This document shows positions 45,532 to 55,004 of a DNA stretch of 64,000 nt, piece by piece. Numbering within the stretch: position 1 is the stretch's first letter; every line of letters starts with the position of its first letter. Made by a program: the position numbers and the translations under genes. The notes beneath the pieces were generated by a model. The model did not search any database, was not told where the DNA came from, and was given only the letters and a program-made list of their open reading frames with translations. This stretch comes from Tubulanus polymorphus. Its lineage: Eukaryota; Nemertea; Palaeonemertea; Tubulaniformes; Tubulanidae. Where the stretch lies: positions 14,019,001 through 14,083,000 of the forward strand of contig NC_134025.1 in NCBI RefSeq assembly GCF_964204645.1, in the 5' to 3' direction.

Positions 45532-46096
45532 ATGAGTTTTAATAAAAATTTTGTTATAAGAATGAAGAAAGAAGAAGAACTCAACTTTAAAATCGAAATC
45601 AATGAAACCAATAAATCATTTTCACAGTTTAACATCAGAAATTATATTTCAGCAACAAATTTAGTGTCCGCCAGACATTATAAAATCGATAACATAACTA
45701 TGATTAATCTAATATTATCAAATGAAACATATTTAATTACTAAACTAATTGATACTTTTGATAATGGTGTCAAAAATCCTAAAATGTTCAATACAGTTTT
45801 AAATTTTAAAGGAACTTTAGATGAAAACATAATTAATATTCTTAAAACTCCTTTCAATGAAAGAAATGATGATATAATACTTTCAAAAGATTATAATGAT
45901 TCGATTAACTTAAGAATTGAAAAAAGACAATTATATTATTTCAATTTTGTTAATAAACAAATTATCTATAATGAAAATTCATCAAATATTGGTATTCAAT
46001 GTGAATCAGTTAATAATAATTCTTATAAAGATGTTGGAATTCAATGTAACTTAGATAATGAAATTGTTACGCCTAAATATAATCCTAATGAAAGCG
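45532..46096 (+). pseudogene. Element D gene interrupted by element C
   Basis: 188 codons from ATG 45532 up to the insertion point, ending a few residues into the C terminus. On the far side the reading frame resumes from the second target duplication and stops at TAA 62781-62783, adding about 30 codons with a C-x-C and His-rich, finger-like pattern. The N-terminal part is strand/helix mixed with no motif recognised; near residues 147-175 a GIQC motif is repeated (NIGIQCESVN and DVGIQCNLDN). Unknown function. It is the outermost gene of this terminus. Confidence 0.65.
46091..46096. repeat. Target-site duplication AAAGCG (left)
   Basis: Perfect match to 62683-62688. Six bases is the known Polinton duplication length. 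Confidence 0.95.
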
Positions 46097-46217
46097 AGTA
46101 ATTAGAAAAGTAGGCTTTCAGATCAGAGGACGAGAGGACGAGACACCACTCATCACCACAAGTAATTTTTTTCCTAACACTCATCACCACAAGTAATTTT
46201 TTTTCCTAATAAATGGG
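46097..46217. repeat. Left terminal inverted repeat of C
   Basis: 121 bp, identical to the complement of 62562-62682. Inside it ACTCATCACCACAAGTAATT plus a T-run occurs twice. The repeat ends within the start codon region of the OB-like gene. Confidence 0.93.
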
Positions 46218-46539
46218 AGATAGAAAAGCATTCTTAGCAACAATAAATAACAGAATAAAACCAGCAAAAAAACAATTTGAAATAAAAAAGTTAGTTGATG
46301 TTACAAAAGAAATTGAACATAAAATATTGAAATTAGAAAAGATAAAAACTAAATATGGAGAGAAAGTATCAGCTAATTTAAGCTACTGTAATGTTAGTAC
46401 ATCGCGAGAATTTAAAGTGTTTTTACCCGATAAATGGGTTTCATTGAGTACGGAGGAATTGAAAGATTTAGTAGGATTTAAAATAATATATCATGGGAAA
46501 AATGAAGACGGTCATCATGATTTAGAAATTGTTGATTAA
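46213..46539 (+). CDS. Small OB-fold-like protein (C)
   Basis: 108 residues, intact. Shares the core IKTKYGEKVSANLSY, the FLPDKW...LSTEEL segment and the C-terminal YHGKNEDGHHDLEI with the A copy. In C it sits alone at the left end, transcribed inward from the TIR, rather than beside the polymerase. Start at CCTAATAAATGGG, identical to the start region of the polymerase gene at the other end, so both are driven by the same TIR-borne sequence. Confidence 0.6.
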   Translation: MGDRKAFLATINNRIKPAKKQFEIKKLVDVTKEIEHKILKLEKIKTKYGEKVSANLSYCNVSTSREFKVFLPDKWVSLSTEELKDLVGFKIIYHGKNEDGHHDLEIVD

Positions 46540-46570
46540 ATTTTAAAAAAAATAAATTAATAGAAATAAT

Positions 46571-46675
46571 GAATATCTAGAATCCGAAATGACTTATCTG
46601 GACAATTTAATTGCTCCACATAGATGGTGCCATAAACAGCACCCACACAGTGATAGACAAAAGTAGTGAGATATT
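46571..46675. promoter_or_regulatory. Conserved non-coding block (C)
   Basis: Starts GAATATCTAGAATCCGAAAT and ends AGTAGTGAGATATTCAATT, with GAATATCT/AGATATTC inverted at the ends. It lies between the convergent OB-like and small membrane-protein genes. Copies at 14846-14915 and 37867-37940. Confidence 0.6.
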
Positions 46676-46720
46676 CAATTAATTAAAAAAAATTATTTTT
46701 TTTGCTTTTTTTCTAAAATA

Positions 46721-47092
46721 TTAATCCATTTTTTTTATTATCAATTTTGGAATTTCAGAAGTACTTTCATTTTTGATAGCAGTTGGTTCAGAATTACTAC
46801 TAATATCATGAATTTTATTTGATTTCTTATACCAATTATACCCAATCAAAATGAATACAATTACAAATCCAACTGTAAAATATAAATATTTATCAAATAT
46901 TCTACTATCAGAAGGAGTAGAAATAACAATATTTTCACCATTTTTATTAAAATTTTTATTACTTATTTTTTCTTTTACAGCTTTTTTATATTCTTGTGAT
47001 TTAATTCCTAATTGTCGAGACCATTCAATTTGTTTCTGAGTTCTCGGTTTTTTCTTCACAGTTAATTCCTTCACTTCTTTCACCTCGCTCAT
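46721..47092 (-). CDS. Small basic membrane protein (C)
   Basis: 123 residues, intact. Lys-rich N-terminus with KQIEWSRQLG (about residues 19-28), a membrane segment near 70-88 (FTVGFVIVFILIGYNWY) and a polar tail. Its start overlaps the 3' end of the 201-residue gene by 68 bp in another frame, as in fragment E, which implies coupled expression. Confidence 0.68.
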   Translation of the reverse strand: MSEVKEVKELTVKKKPRTQKQIEWSRQLGIKSQEYKKAVKEKISNKNFNKNGENIVISTPSDSRIFDKYLYFTVGFVIVFILIGYNWYKKSNKIHDISSNSEPTAIKNESTSEIPKLIIKKMD

Positions 47093-47630
47093 TTATTATA
47101 GAAATATTTTTACTTTCAATATTTGAAAATGTTATAACCCCGGTTGATAATAATGTCATAAATCCTCCTAATTGAAACGATAAATATCCAATCCATTTAT
47201 TTAATTCAGTCATAACTAAATAATCATTTTTTAAATCGGAATATAATCTATTTTCATCTTCAATTGGTAGTATATAATTAAATAATTTACTATAACCTTT
47301 TACTACATTTTCTGATATCGCGTCATTAATTTTAGCTGTTCTCGCAGCTTCATAAATCTTAAATAATCTAATAAATTCAACTGATTTCATTGTATCTAAT
47401 TCATTATAAGTTAAATTTTTATCAACAAATTTTTTACATTTTCCAGATGCTATTAATATTTCTAATTGATGTTTGCAATAAAGATAATATTCATAATTAT
47501 TATTTGTTGTAACATTATTTAAAGCACCATCATCTGGAATTAATTTTGTTTCTGTTATTCCTAAATCATCTAAAGTTTTTTCAATTGGAACATCACCATT
47601 TTTAGATTTTATTTTCTTTTCACCTCCCAT
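47025..47630 (-). CDS. ~200-residue protein with C-terminal membrane segment (C)
   Basis: 201 residues, intact; N-terminal EKTLDDLGI, helical centre, hydrophobic segment near 147-168 (GYLSFQLGGFMTLLSTGVIT). Upstream lie the CTAG repeats. Homologues in B and E. Function unknown. Confidence 0.68.
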   Translation of the reverse strand: MGGEKKIKSKNGDVPIEKTLDDLGITETKLIPDDGALNNVTTNNNYEYYLYCKHQLEILIASGKCKKFVDKNLTYNELDTMKSVEFIRLFKIYEAARTAKINDAISENVVKGYSKLFNYILPIEDENRLYSDLKNDYLVMTELNKWIGYLSFQLGGFMTLLSTGVITFSNIESKNISIINERGERSEGINCEEKTENSETN

Positions 47631-47639
47631 TTTTATAAT

Positions 47640-48005
47640 AAAAAAATTAGTTGTGATGTTGCAACTAGAATTTAACTAGAATGTAACTAGAATTCAACTA
47701 GATTAACAAGCTAGTTGAAATATTGTTGTTTTTGTTTATTTCTTGTTAAATCTAGTTGATTTTTGTTTCAACTACTAACAACAAGAATTCAACTAGAATG
47801 TAACTAGAATTAAAATAGATTAACAAGCTAGTTAAAATATTGTTAAATCTATTTGATTTTTGTTACAACTACTAATAACTAGAATGTAACTAGAATTAAA
47901 ATAGATTAACAAGCTAGTTAAAATATTGTTAAATCTATTTGATTTTTGTTACAACTACTAATAACTAGAATTCAACTAGAATTCAACTAGATTAACAAAC
48001 TAATT
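47640..48005. repeat. CTAG-rich ~110-bp tandem repeat
   Basis: About three copies of a unit with AACTAGAATGTAACTAGAAT, GATTAACAAGCTAGTTAAAA and TTTGATTTTTGTTACAACTA, between the ATPase stop and the start of the 201-residue gene. Fragment E keeps one unit in the same place; B has a looser CTAGT-rich region at 14965-15110. Candidate promoter or replication repeat. Confidence 0.72.
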
Positions 48006-48009
48006 GAAT

Positions 48010-48618
48010 TTAAATAAATTCATATCTAAATGGGTGTTGTAATCTAAATAGTAATTTTGATCTTTTAATATTTTTCAACTTATCCATATATTCATTATGT
48101 AAATCATGTGGAATAATATCATTTTCCTCAAGTGCATTTTTCATCGATTTTCTATCTTTATTGTAGAATAAAACTAGAAATCTAATGTTTTCTCTAAAGT
48201 CTTTAACAATTGAATTATATTTTTGATTTAAAACCCAAGTTGTTATCCCAAAATGTCTCCCAGAGAAAGCTAAATAGCATAACTCACTTTCTCTAATTTT
48301 TGAATCATGTAAATTTGCACAATCATCTATGATAAATAATGTATTTGATCCTTTATAAATATCAATTGCTATTTTTATACAATTATCTAAATTTTCTTTT
48401 ACTGTTTTAGGATCTAATATAATAAATTTATTATTCCTAGTAATATTTCTATCATAAGTTTGATTAAATTCATATGTTGGACAAAATAATACTATATTAT
48501 CAAAATAGTTTTTGTAAACAGTTTCTAATAAATTTAATATAAAATAAGTTTTTCCACAATTTGTTACACCAGAAATTAACATATTATGAGGCTCAAATAT
48601 AAATAATTCTTTATTCAT
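48010..48618 (-). CDS. A32-like genome-packaging ATPase
   Basis: 202 residues, intact. Walker A GVTNCGKT at residues 17-24, Walker B FIIDD at about 95-99, followed by the SGRHFGITTWVLNQ segment (near 115-130) that is typical of the FtsK/HerA-related packaging ATPases of Polintons and large DNA viruses. It would drive DNA into the capsid. Starts at ATATAAATG and directly follows the integrase stop at 48619 with no gap. Confidence 0.87.
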   Translation of the reverse strand: MNKELFIFEPHNMLISGVTNCGKTYFILNLLETVYKNYFDNIVLFCPTYEFNQTYDRNITRNNKFIILDPKTVKENLDNCIKIAIDIYKGSNTLFIIDDCANLHDSKIRESELCYLAFSGRHFGITTWVLNQKYNSIVKDFRENIRFLVLFYNKDRKSMKNALEENDIIPHDLHNEYMDKLKNIKRSKLLFRLQHPFRYEFI

Positions 48619-49746
48619 TTATATATTTTTAATTTTACTTGATAATATCCATTCATTGAATTTATCTGGCCATCCAACCCATTTTACTAAAGAATATTTT
48701 TTTCTTTTAATAGTTTTTGTTTTTAATACTTTTTCAATTTTATATTCTTGTTCTAGATTTTCAGTAGTTAAACTTAATTCTTCTTCGTAAAAGTAACCAT
48801 CAACTTCTTCACCATCTAAATCTTCTAATTTATAGACATATGGTTTTGTTGTTATTACCTTTTTTATTTTATATATTTCTCTAGTAAAATTTCGATCGTA
48901 TCCTTTGTCAAATATCTTTTTATACTTAGAAATTCTAACATTTTGACCAACTTTAAATTTAGGTTCACCAAAATCATCTACAAGAAATGCTCCATATAAA
49001 TTATTCCAAACAATTTCAGCATTTTCAGATTTTCTAGCATCAATAGGTTTCATTCCAATAGAAGAATGATAAGAATTATTATATCCTTCTATCAATTTTG
49101 GTAAAACATCAATCCATTCAAAAGTATTATTTGCTGTAAAATATTTCCACATTCTTGTTCTTAATGTTCTATTAAATCGTTCAACAACTGCTGCTTTTTT
49201 ATCTGATTTTGTTGAAAAATATTTAATATTATGATTATCTAAGAGTTCATGAACAAGTGAATTATCAAACTCTTTTCCATCATCAAATTGTATTTTTTCT
49301 GGATTTAGTTTATCATCCGAAAGAAATTTTCTTAAAACATTTGATGTTTGTACAGCATCTTTTCTATAAAGTGGGAAACTCCATACATAACGACTAAAAA
49401 TATCAATTATATTCAATAACCACCAATAATCATCATTATCTTTCTTAACATTTTTCATATCAATTAAATCTCCTTGCCACTGTTGATCTACATAACTTAC
49501 CATAGTTTTACGAGTTTTATATTTTCTAACAATTTTTTTATGTGTTGTATATGTTGGTTGTTCTAACATAAATTCATTTATATCTTTATATTTAACTAAA
49601 TTTTGTGGGATTATCTTATCTAATTTATCTTGTTTTACTTTACACCATATATTTTTAGTAGAAGAATAAGCAACCGAACTCTCAGGGTTGTAATATAAAT
49701 TTCTTAAATATTGTTCTTTAGTATTAGGAGTTTTTTTACCACTCAT
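48619..49746 (-). CDS. RVE-family integrase with C-terminal chromodomain
   Basis: 375 residues, intact. Catalytic triad visible: D93 (QQWQGDLID), D155 (IQFDDGKEF) and E189 (AAVVERFNRTL). A linker leads to a chromodomain-like end (about residues 331-373, YSLVKWVGWPDKFNEWILSS) with the aromatic cage-type Tyr/Trp residues. Catalyses insertion of the linear element; the 6-bp AAAGCG duplication at its ends fits. The chromodomain may direct it to marked chromatin, as known for some Ty3-type integrases. Confidence 0.92.
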   Translation of the reverse strand: MSGKKTPNTKEQYLRNLYYNPESSVAYSSTKNIWCKVKQDKLDKIIPQNLVKYKDINEFMLEQPTYTTHKKIVRKYKTRKTMVSYVDQQWQGDLIDMKNVKKDNDDYWWLLNIIDIFSRYVWSFPLYRKDAVQTSNVLRKFLSDDKLNPEKIQFDDGKEFDNSLVHELLDNHNIKYFSTKSDKKAAVVERFNRTLRTRMWKYFTANNTFEWIDVLPKLIEGYNNSYHSSIGMKPIDARKSENAEIVWNNLYGAFLVDDFGEPKFKVGQNVRISKYKKIFDKGYDRNFTREIYKIKKVITTKPYVYKLEDLDGEEVDGYFYEEELSLTTENLEQEYKIEKVLKTKTIKRKKYSLVKWVGWPDKFNEWILSSKIKNI

Positions 49747-49776
49747 TTATATATCCTTAATTTTAACTTTATATTT

Positions 49777-50966
49777 CTAATATTGAATACTATCTAATTG
49801 TGAATTTACAATATTTAATTGTGCGTCAGATATAATATAAATGTGCATTTTAAAATTTTTGATTCCTTTATTCTTTTTCATGAATAATTGTATTCCATCT
49901 TTAGTGTTCTGTAGTTTTTTTCCAGAACCATGTAATGAATTATCTTCAGTTGTTCTAAAATCTAACCATAATGCATATTTATTACCGGTATAATAGTCAA
50001 TTTGATTAATATTACAATTTTCAAATGATTTTATTTTTTCATTCATGAAATGTTTTTTAATTTCTACCCATTGATCTATCATTCTCATTCCTTGACAAAA
50101 TATTTTATTTGCTATTCCTTCGATAGTTATTTCTACTTTTGTTATTTCAGGATTATAATAATTATCTACCTTTATTGCGCCATTAGTATACGTTCCAATA
50201 GTAAAAAATATTAATATACCTTTAATAGATCTTCTTGGAAAGTTAATATTCTCATTAATAATTTCATCATTTGCATTAATAGTTACAGTTTTAAATTTAT
50301 CAATATAATCATATAATAATGAAAATCCTTGATTGTATTGAGTTTGAATTGTGCTAGCAATATTTTCATTAGTTACTGTGTTATATTCTAAACATATATT
50401 CGATAATTTATAACTCATATCTTTAACAACGCTAGATAATACAATTTCATTTACAGGAGCAAATGTTATCTCAAATATAATATCTTCTTGAATTGCGTAT
50501 TTATATAAAGGTGCATTATTATTTATCAATTCAAATTATTTACTACTGCGTTATTAGCTTCTGATCTTAATTTATTTTGGTTTTCTGATTGAATTCCTTG
50601 AAATATCATATTATTTCTATTTTCTTTAGTTAACCATAAATCTTTATAATGTGAAAATAAATTATAATCATCTAATGAGAAAACTGTTTCTGGACCAATC
50701 TTTATTGTTAACTTTTTAATCAAATATCTTCCAACATTATCAACGACATAATTATTATTATTACCGATTACTTTTATATCAGCTGATAAATAAATACTGT
50801 TTGGAACATAAAAAGTATTTTGTGTTAATCTAGGAATTCTAACATATAAAGTTTCATCGGGATTAATATTTGAAGGGTTATGAGTAATTATATGATGTGA
50901 TCTTTCTGCTTTAATAGCATTAGATATTCTAGAAATCTTTGAAGGACTTATATAACTCCCACTCAT
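49777..50966 (-). pseudogene. Major capsid protein, two frameshifts
   Basis: N-terminal frame 50526-50966 matches the B capsid up to the NKLRSE segment; roughly 75 bp is then missing with a shift, and the frame continues at 49777-50529. A second, A-run shift near the C-terminus (around 49920) replaces the normal ending with a longer unrelated tail. The second lies in a homopolymer, so a sequencing error is possible; the deletion is not explained that way. Confidence 0.75.
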
Positions 50967-51010
50967 TTATTTAACAAAAAAATTAATTATTTATTTTTTG
51001 ATATCATGGT

Positions 51011-52132
51011 TTACTTGATATTTTTTGATATCATATTTACTAAACCAAAAATAATAGCACTTACAACTGTAATTAAAAATAAAATAATATGTTCAGCAGC
51101 AAAGTTAAGAATATTCCCAGCAGATTTCAATATAAAACCAACAATTGATGCAATAACTCCTGGCAATGCTGCAGCAGATTTTTTAGATAGTTCCCATAAA
51201 TATTTTGCTAATTTCTTTAAACCATCCTTAACTTTATCTTGTATAGAATTATTGCCTGGAGGTTTATCTGGTTTATTGGGAGTGGGAGTAGGAGTAGATT
51301 TTAAAGCATTTGATATAGCTAAACCAATTGTTGTAAATAACATAGTTACAGCTGTTAGAATTGAAAGAATTGTTATTCCTTCTAATTTAAATAATAATCT
51401 TATTCTGTCTTTTAGTGATATTTCAGAATTTGGTTTAATCAACAAATCTTTAAAAATAACTTTTAATCTATTAATATTATAATCATATGATTTTAACAAT
51501 AATTTAATTTCTTCTTTTTGTAATTCTATGTTATATTCTAAATCATCTTTTTCTTTTTCTAAACGTAATTCTTTTTGCCTATATTCTATTTCATCAATTA
51601 CTTGATGATCTAAATCAGACTTTAATTGTTCTATTTCTTTATTTTTATCAGTTAATTCTTTTTCTAAAGTTCTAATTTTAAAATCTCTTATACTTTTATT
51701 ATGTGCAATTTTATCAGATGCAAGTCTTATACTAATAATTTCTCTAATTGCTTTATCAGAAAATATATCTAAATCTTCTAATTCTTGATCTGTTGCATCA
51801 ATTAATCCATTCGGTAAAAGTTTTTCAATTGGAACTTTATTTGATTTAAGTTTACTATTTTTGGAAGTTATATTCTGTTCAGAAGTTGTTACTGTTTCTG
51901 ATTTCTTTTTGATTATTTCAAATAATTCATTAATTATTTGTTTAAATACATCTATATTATCATCTATTTCTTTTTGTGTAACATCAGTTATTTCATTACT
52001 ATTACTTATTATTTTAATTCTATCTGGTTTTAATTTTTCTAAAGTTGATTCTGATAATATTTTATTTTTATTATTTTTATAAGTGATATCAATATAATAA
52101 TCACCTTTCAAACGATAATTAACATTTACCAT
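51011..52132 (-). CDS. Coiled-coil membrane protein (C, main frame)
   Basis: 373 residues. Long coiled coils (about residues 125-210), then a membrane region near the stretch SILTAVTMLFTTIGLAISNA, a Pro-rich linker, an Ala/Gly-rich segment and a final membrane segment. The C-terminal 180 residues are nearly identical to the B protein while the N-terminal part has diverged. It overlaps 52119-52454 by 14 bp, a translational-coupling arrangement. Confidence 0.7.
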   Translation of the reverse strand: MVNVNYRLKGDYYIDITYKNNKNKILSESTLEKLKPDRIKIISNSNEITDVTQKEIDDNIDVFKQIINELFEIIKKKSETVTTSEQNITSKNSKLKSNKVPIEKLLPNGLIDATDQELEDLDIFSDKAIREIISIRLASDKIAHNKSIRDFKIRTLEKELTDKNKEIEQLKSDLDHQVIDEIEYRQKELRLEKEKDDLEYNIELQKEEIKLLLKSYDYNINRLKVIFKDLLIKPNSEISLKDRIRLLFKLEGITILSILTAVTMLFTTIGLAISNALKSTPTPTPNKPDKPPGNNSIQDKVKDGLKKLAKYLWELSKKSAAALPGVIASIVGFILKSAGNILNFAAEHIILFLITVVSAIIFGLVNMISKNIK

Positions 52133-52454
52133 TATCTAAAAATTTTAATTGATCTGCTAAAAGTCCAACGTCTTCATCATTTATGTTAAAATTAGATTTT
52201 TCAATTAAATCTTCTAATTTAGGTATTTTGTTTAAATTATCTAAATCTTGTTTTACTAAATCTGGGTCTAAATTTTCAGGATTTAATTGTGATTCAGCAT
52301 TTTTAATATAATCAGGCATATTTAAATTATTGTTATATTCTGGTTCATTACCATCATTAAAACTTGTTTCATCAAAATCAGGTGGTTGTTCATCAGTTAT
52401 GTTAGGTTCATCAAAAGGATCCATTCCAATATCTTCTACACCTTCTACATCCAT
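52119..52454 (-). CDS. Acidic protein upstream of the coiled-coil protein
   Basis: 111 residues, very acidic. Its first 45 residues match the N-terminus of the B gene (PPDFDE motif), which is one longer frame there, so this may be either a natural split or a fission of the ancestral gene. Start at TATATAAATGG. Confidence 0.62.
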   Translation of the reverse strand: MDVEGVEDIGMDPFDEPNITDEQPPDFDETSFNDGNEPEYNNNLNMPDYIKNAESQLNPENLDPDLVKQDLDNLNKIPKLEDLIEKSNFNINDEDVGLLADQLKFLDNGKC

Positions 52455-52477
52455 TTATATAATAAAAAAATTAAAAT

Positions 52478-53851
52478 TTAAAATATAATATTCCTCCGAT
52501 TACAATTCCTATACAAGTTATAGCTAATTTCATGTGATTTATTATCATCATTTAGTTTAATTATATCATGTTGAATAATATCAGTTCTATTATTTTCTGA
52601 TGTATTGTAATCTTTTATTTTAGAATCATTATTTAATTTAATATTATTAGTTTTAGTTTCAGTTGATTGAATGTGTTTTTTATTTTTTTCACCTTCCATT
52701 AATTTTGGAGCAGTGATAATCTTTTTATTTATATCATTCAATCCAAATGATTTATTTATTGTTGCAGTTTTAATTAGATTATTATAACCAATTATATTTC
52801 CCATCTTCAATACTAAATCATTTGAAATAATTAATAGATTAGGGCCTATACAATAATTAAGTCTTACATGAGATTTATCTAAATAATTTTGATATCTTAT
52901 AATGTTTTCTGGAATAGATCTATTTTTATCATTATGAATTGAATCTTCAAATAATACTTTAAATTGTTTTTGAGTATCGAATGATGTATTCAAATTTCCA
53001 ATTATCGGTGATCTTGTTTCAACTTGTGATCCTAGAATACAAATCAAATAAGTTCTAATAGATTGATTTATTCTTTCTATACCTGATTTAGTAAAACCTT
53101 CACTATTCTCTAAAATAAAATATACCCAACCATTATTGTTTTCTTGTTTTAAATGATCATAAAATTTCGGTAATTTATTGAAATTTAATGTTTCTAAATC
53201 CTTTGTTTCTATTTTACCATAACCTAATTTATTATTATAGATATTATAAAAACTATTAGATGGTATGGGAAGTGCACAATATTCTGCAATCTTTCTAGGG
53301 CAAGGAAGTGATCTTATTGTTCCAATTTTTGTTCTAAAATCAGAATTATTTATATCTATATTAAATTCATTGCAAATTTTATAAAACTTTGATAAATTAA
53401 TATTATTATCTAATTCTTTGAAATACCTAGATCCTGGTAAAGCGCACTCTAATTCATTTAATATTATTCTGATTTGAAAGTATGTATGAAATCTAAATAA
53501 ACTTTGAATTAGTTTATATTTAGAATTATTCAAATGATCATTCCAACTAATTCCACATCCTGTTGTTGCACAATAAACAGCAAAATTTAATTGATTCTGC
53601 CAATACTTCATATTAGATTTTAATAACCATTGTTTTTCATCTTTCAATTTTTTAAAATTAATTAAATATACATGAAATATATTTTCCATCTTTGCATTAA
53701 AATTATTAGTTTCAGTAACATAAATATATAAATCAATTAATGAATCTAAAACTTCATTTCTATATGTAATATCTTTATTAAAATCTATTGCTGGAATATT
53801 ATATTTAATTGATTTATTATATTGGAAAGCTTTTGGAAAACTATCTACCAT
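52478..53851 (-). CDS. Conserved large Polinton protein (C), C-terminus shifted
   Basis: 457 codons. Full-length match to the copy at 1-1160 and then to the C-terminal part known from B. A small deletion near 52530 shifts the last ~17 codons, so the expected C-terminal membrane anchor is lost. Otherwise intact. Position between the coiled-coil protein and the small membrane genes is the same in A, B and C. Confidence 0.72.
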   Translation of the reverse strand: MVDSFPKAFQYNKSIKYNIPAIDFNKDITYRNEVLDSLIDLYIYVTETNNFNAKMENIFHVYLINFKKLKDEKQWLLKSNMKYWQNQLNFAVYCATTGCGISWNDHLNNSKYKLIQSLFRFHTYFQIRIILNELECALPGSRYFKELDNNINLSKFYKICNEFNIDINNSDFRTKIGTIRSLPCPRKIAEYCALPIPSNSFYNIYNNKLGYGKIETKDLETLNFNKLPKFYDHLKQENNNGWVYFILENSEGFTKSGIERINQSIRTYLICILGSQVETRSPIIGNLNTSFDTQKQFKVLFEDSIHNDKNRSIPENIIRYQNYLDKSHVRLNYCIGPNLLIISNDLVLKMGNIIGYNNLIKTATINKSFGLNDINKKIITAPKLMEGEKNKKHIQSTETKTNNIKLNNDSKIKDYNTSENNRTDIIQHDIIKLNDDNKSHEISYNLYRNCNRRNIIF

Positions 53852-53868
53852 TTATATAATTAAAAAAA

Positions 53869-54313
53869 TTAATAATTTATTAATTCTTTTAATAATTTAT
53901 CTTGTTCTTCAACTGTTATATGACCATTTAAACTTATTATATAATCTAGTGTATTCTTTAATTTATTAATTTCTTTTATATTAGTTTTAATTTTTTCTTT
54001 ATTACTTTTTATATTTAATTTTGAACTTATACCAGTTAAAACACTTGAACTTAATCCTAATACACCAATTGATATAGCTAAAGGTGTTAATGGGCTGAAT
54101 ATTGCTAGAAATGTTATTACAGAACTAATTGTAACCGAACCACTTATAATCAAATAATATATAATTTTACTTTTTAAATATTTTTTCTTTTTTATCTTTA
54201 AGTCACTTTCAAATTCTAATATTTGTTTTTCTAAATATATTTTTAATTTAGTTTTATTTATATCATGAGGAATAATATCAATATTATCAACTTATCAACT
54301 GATTATCTTCCAT
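53869..54313 (-). pseudogene. Small two-helix membrane protein, start disrupted (C)
   Basis: The normal ATG at 54313 is followed within nine codons by a stop, because about 10 bases containing a CAGTTGATAA duplication have been added. Downstream, the frame for the hydrophobic hairpin and coiled coil is intact to 53869 but has no upstream ATG in frame. Confidence 0.62.
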
Positions 54314-54332
54314 TTATTTAGAATAAAAATTA

Positions 54333-54755
54333 CTAATTAGTAAACTTATAAGCAACAAATATAACAATAACTGTTCCACCTAAAATCCAAATTATTTCAT
54401 ATTTCTGTTGTTCTTTACTTGGGGTATAATAATCTGATAATTTAGGTTTGTATAGATGTAATTTTTCTTTATTTGTTACCGCGTTATATAAACTCATTGC
54501 ATCATCAACTGATTGAAAATCTCTATGTGAAATCTTCTGATCATATAATTCTTTATTGATGTAATCCATATAGTTTTGTCTCTTTTCTCTATATTCTTCT
54601 GCAGCTTTATTGTATTTCTCTAACGCTAAGTTATGTCTTCTTTGTTCTCCTAATGAACTATTTTTATCAATATGTTTAAATAAATAACCACCACCAGTAA
54701 ATGCTAAAGCGTTAACAATTGCTGATCCTATAATAGTTATAATTGCAGAAGCCAT
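54333..54755 (-). CDS. Conserved 140-residue membrane protein (C)
   Basis: Identical in protein to the A copy at 1631-2053 even though A and C have different termini. Two membrane segments at the ends, helical centre. This identity points to recent exchange between families or strong constraint. Confidence 0.77.
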   Translation of the reverse strand: MASAIITIIGSAIVNALAFTGGGYLFKHIDKNSSLGEQRRHNLALEKYNKAAEEYREKRQNYMDYINKELYDQKISHRDFQSVDDAMSLYNAVTNKEKLHLYKPKLSDYYTPSKEQQKYEIIWILGGTVIVIFVAYKFTN

Positions 54756-54779
54756 TTATTTAACAAAAAAATTATGCAT

Positions 54780-55001
54780 TTATATGGGAGGAATATATTT
54801 TTGTTTTTCCAAATAATCAATAGTTAAATTAGATAAAGTAACCGCTAATGTTAACTTTAAAATATCATTTATATCAAATCTATCAACATTAACACTTCCC
54901 ATTTTGAATACTTTTTTTAATACCATTGAATAACCAACCGTTCCAACTGATAGTAATGCGCCATTATATAATCCAGTTATTATCCACTTATTATCACTCA
55001 T
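54780..55001 (-). CDS. 73-residue small membrane protein (C)
   Basis: Protein identical to the A copy at 2079-2300. Intact. Confidence 0.7.
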   Translation of the reverse strand: MSDNKWIITGLYNGALLSVGTVGYSMVLKKVFKMGSVNVDRFDINDILKLTLAVTLSNLTIDYLEKQKYIPPI

Positions 55002-55004
55002 TTA

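Larger units (their letters stand above)
44817..46096 (+). mobile_element. Polinton element D (family 1), left part before the C insertion
   Basis: Begins AGTAATAGGGG at 44817 with the palindromic terminus, then a subterminal region matching B, 92-bp tandem repeats and a gene interrupted by element C. It resumes at 62689. Left flank is TGCGGA; the other end is outside the window. Confidence 0.82.
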
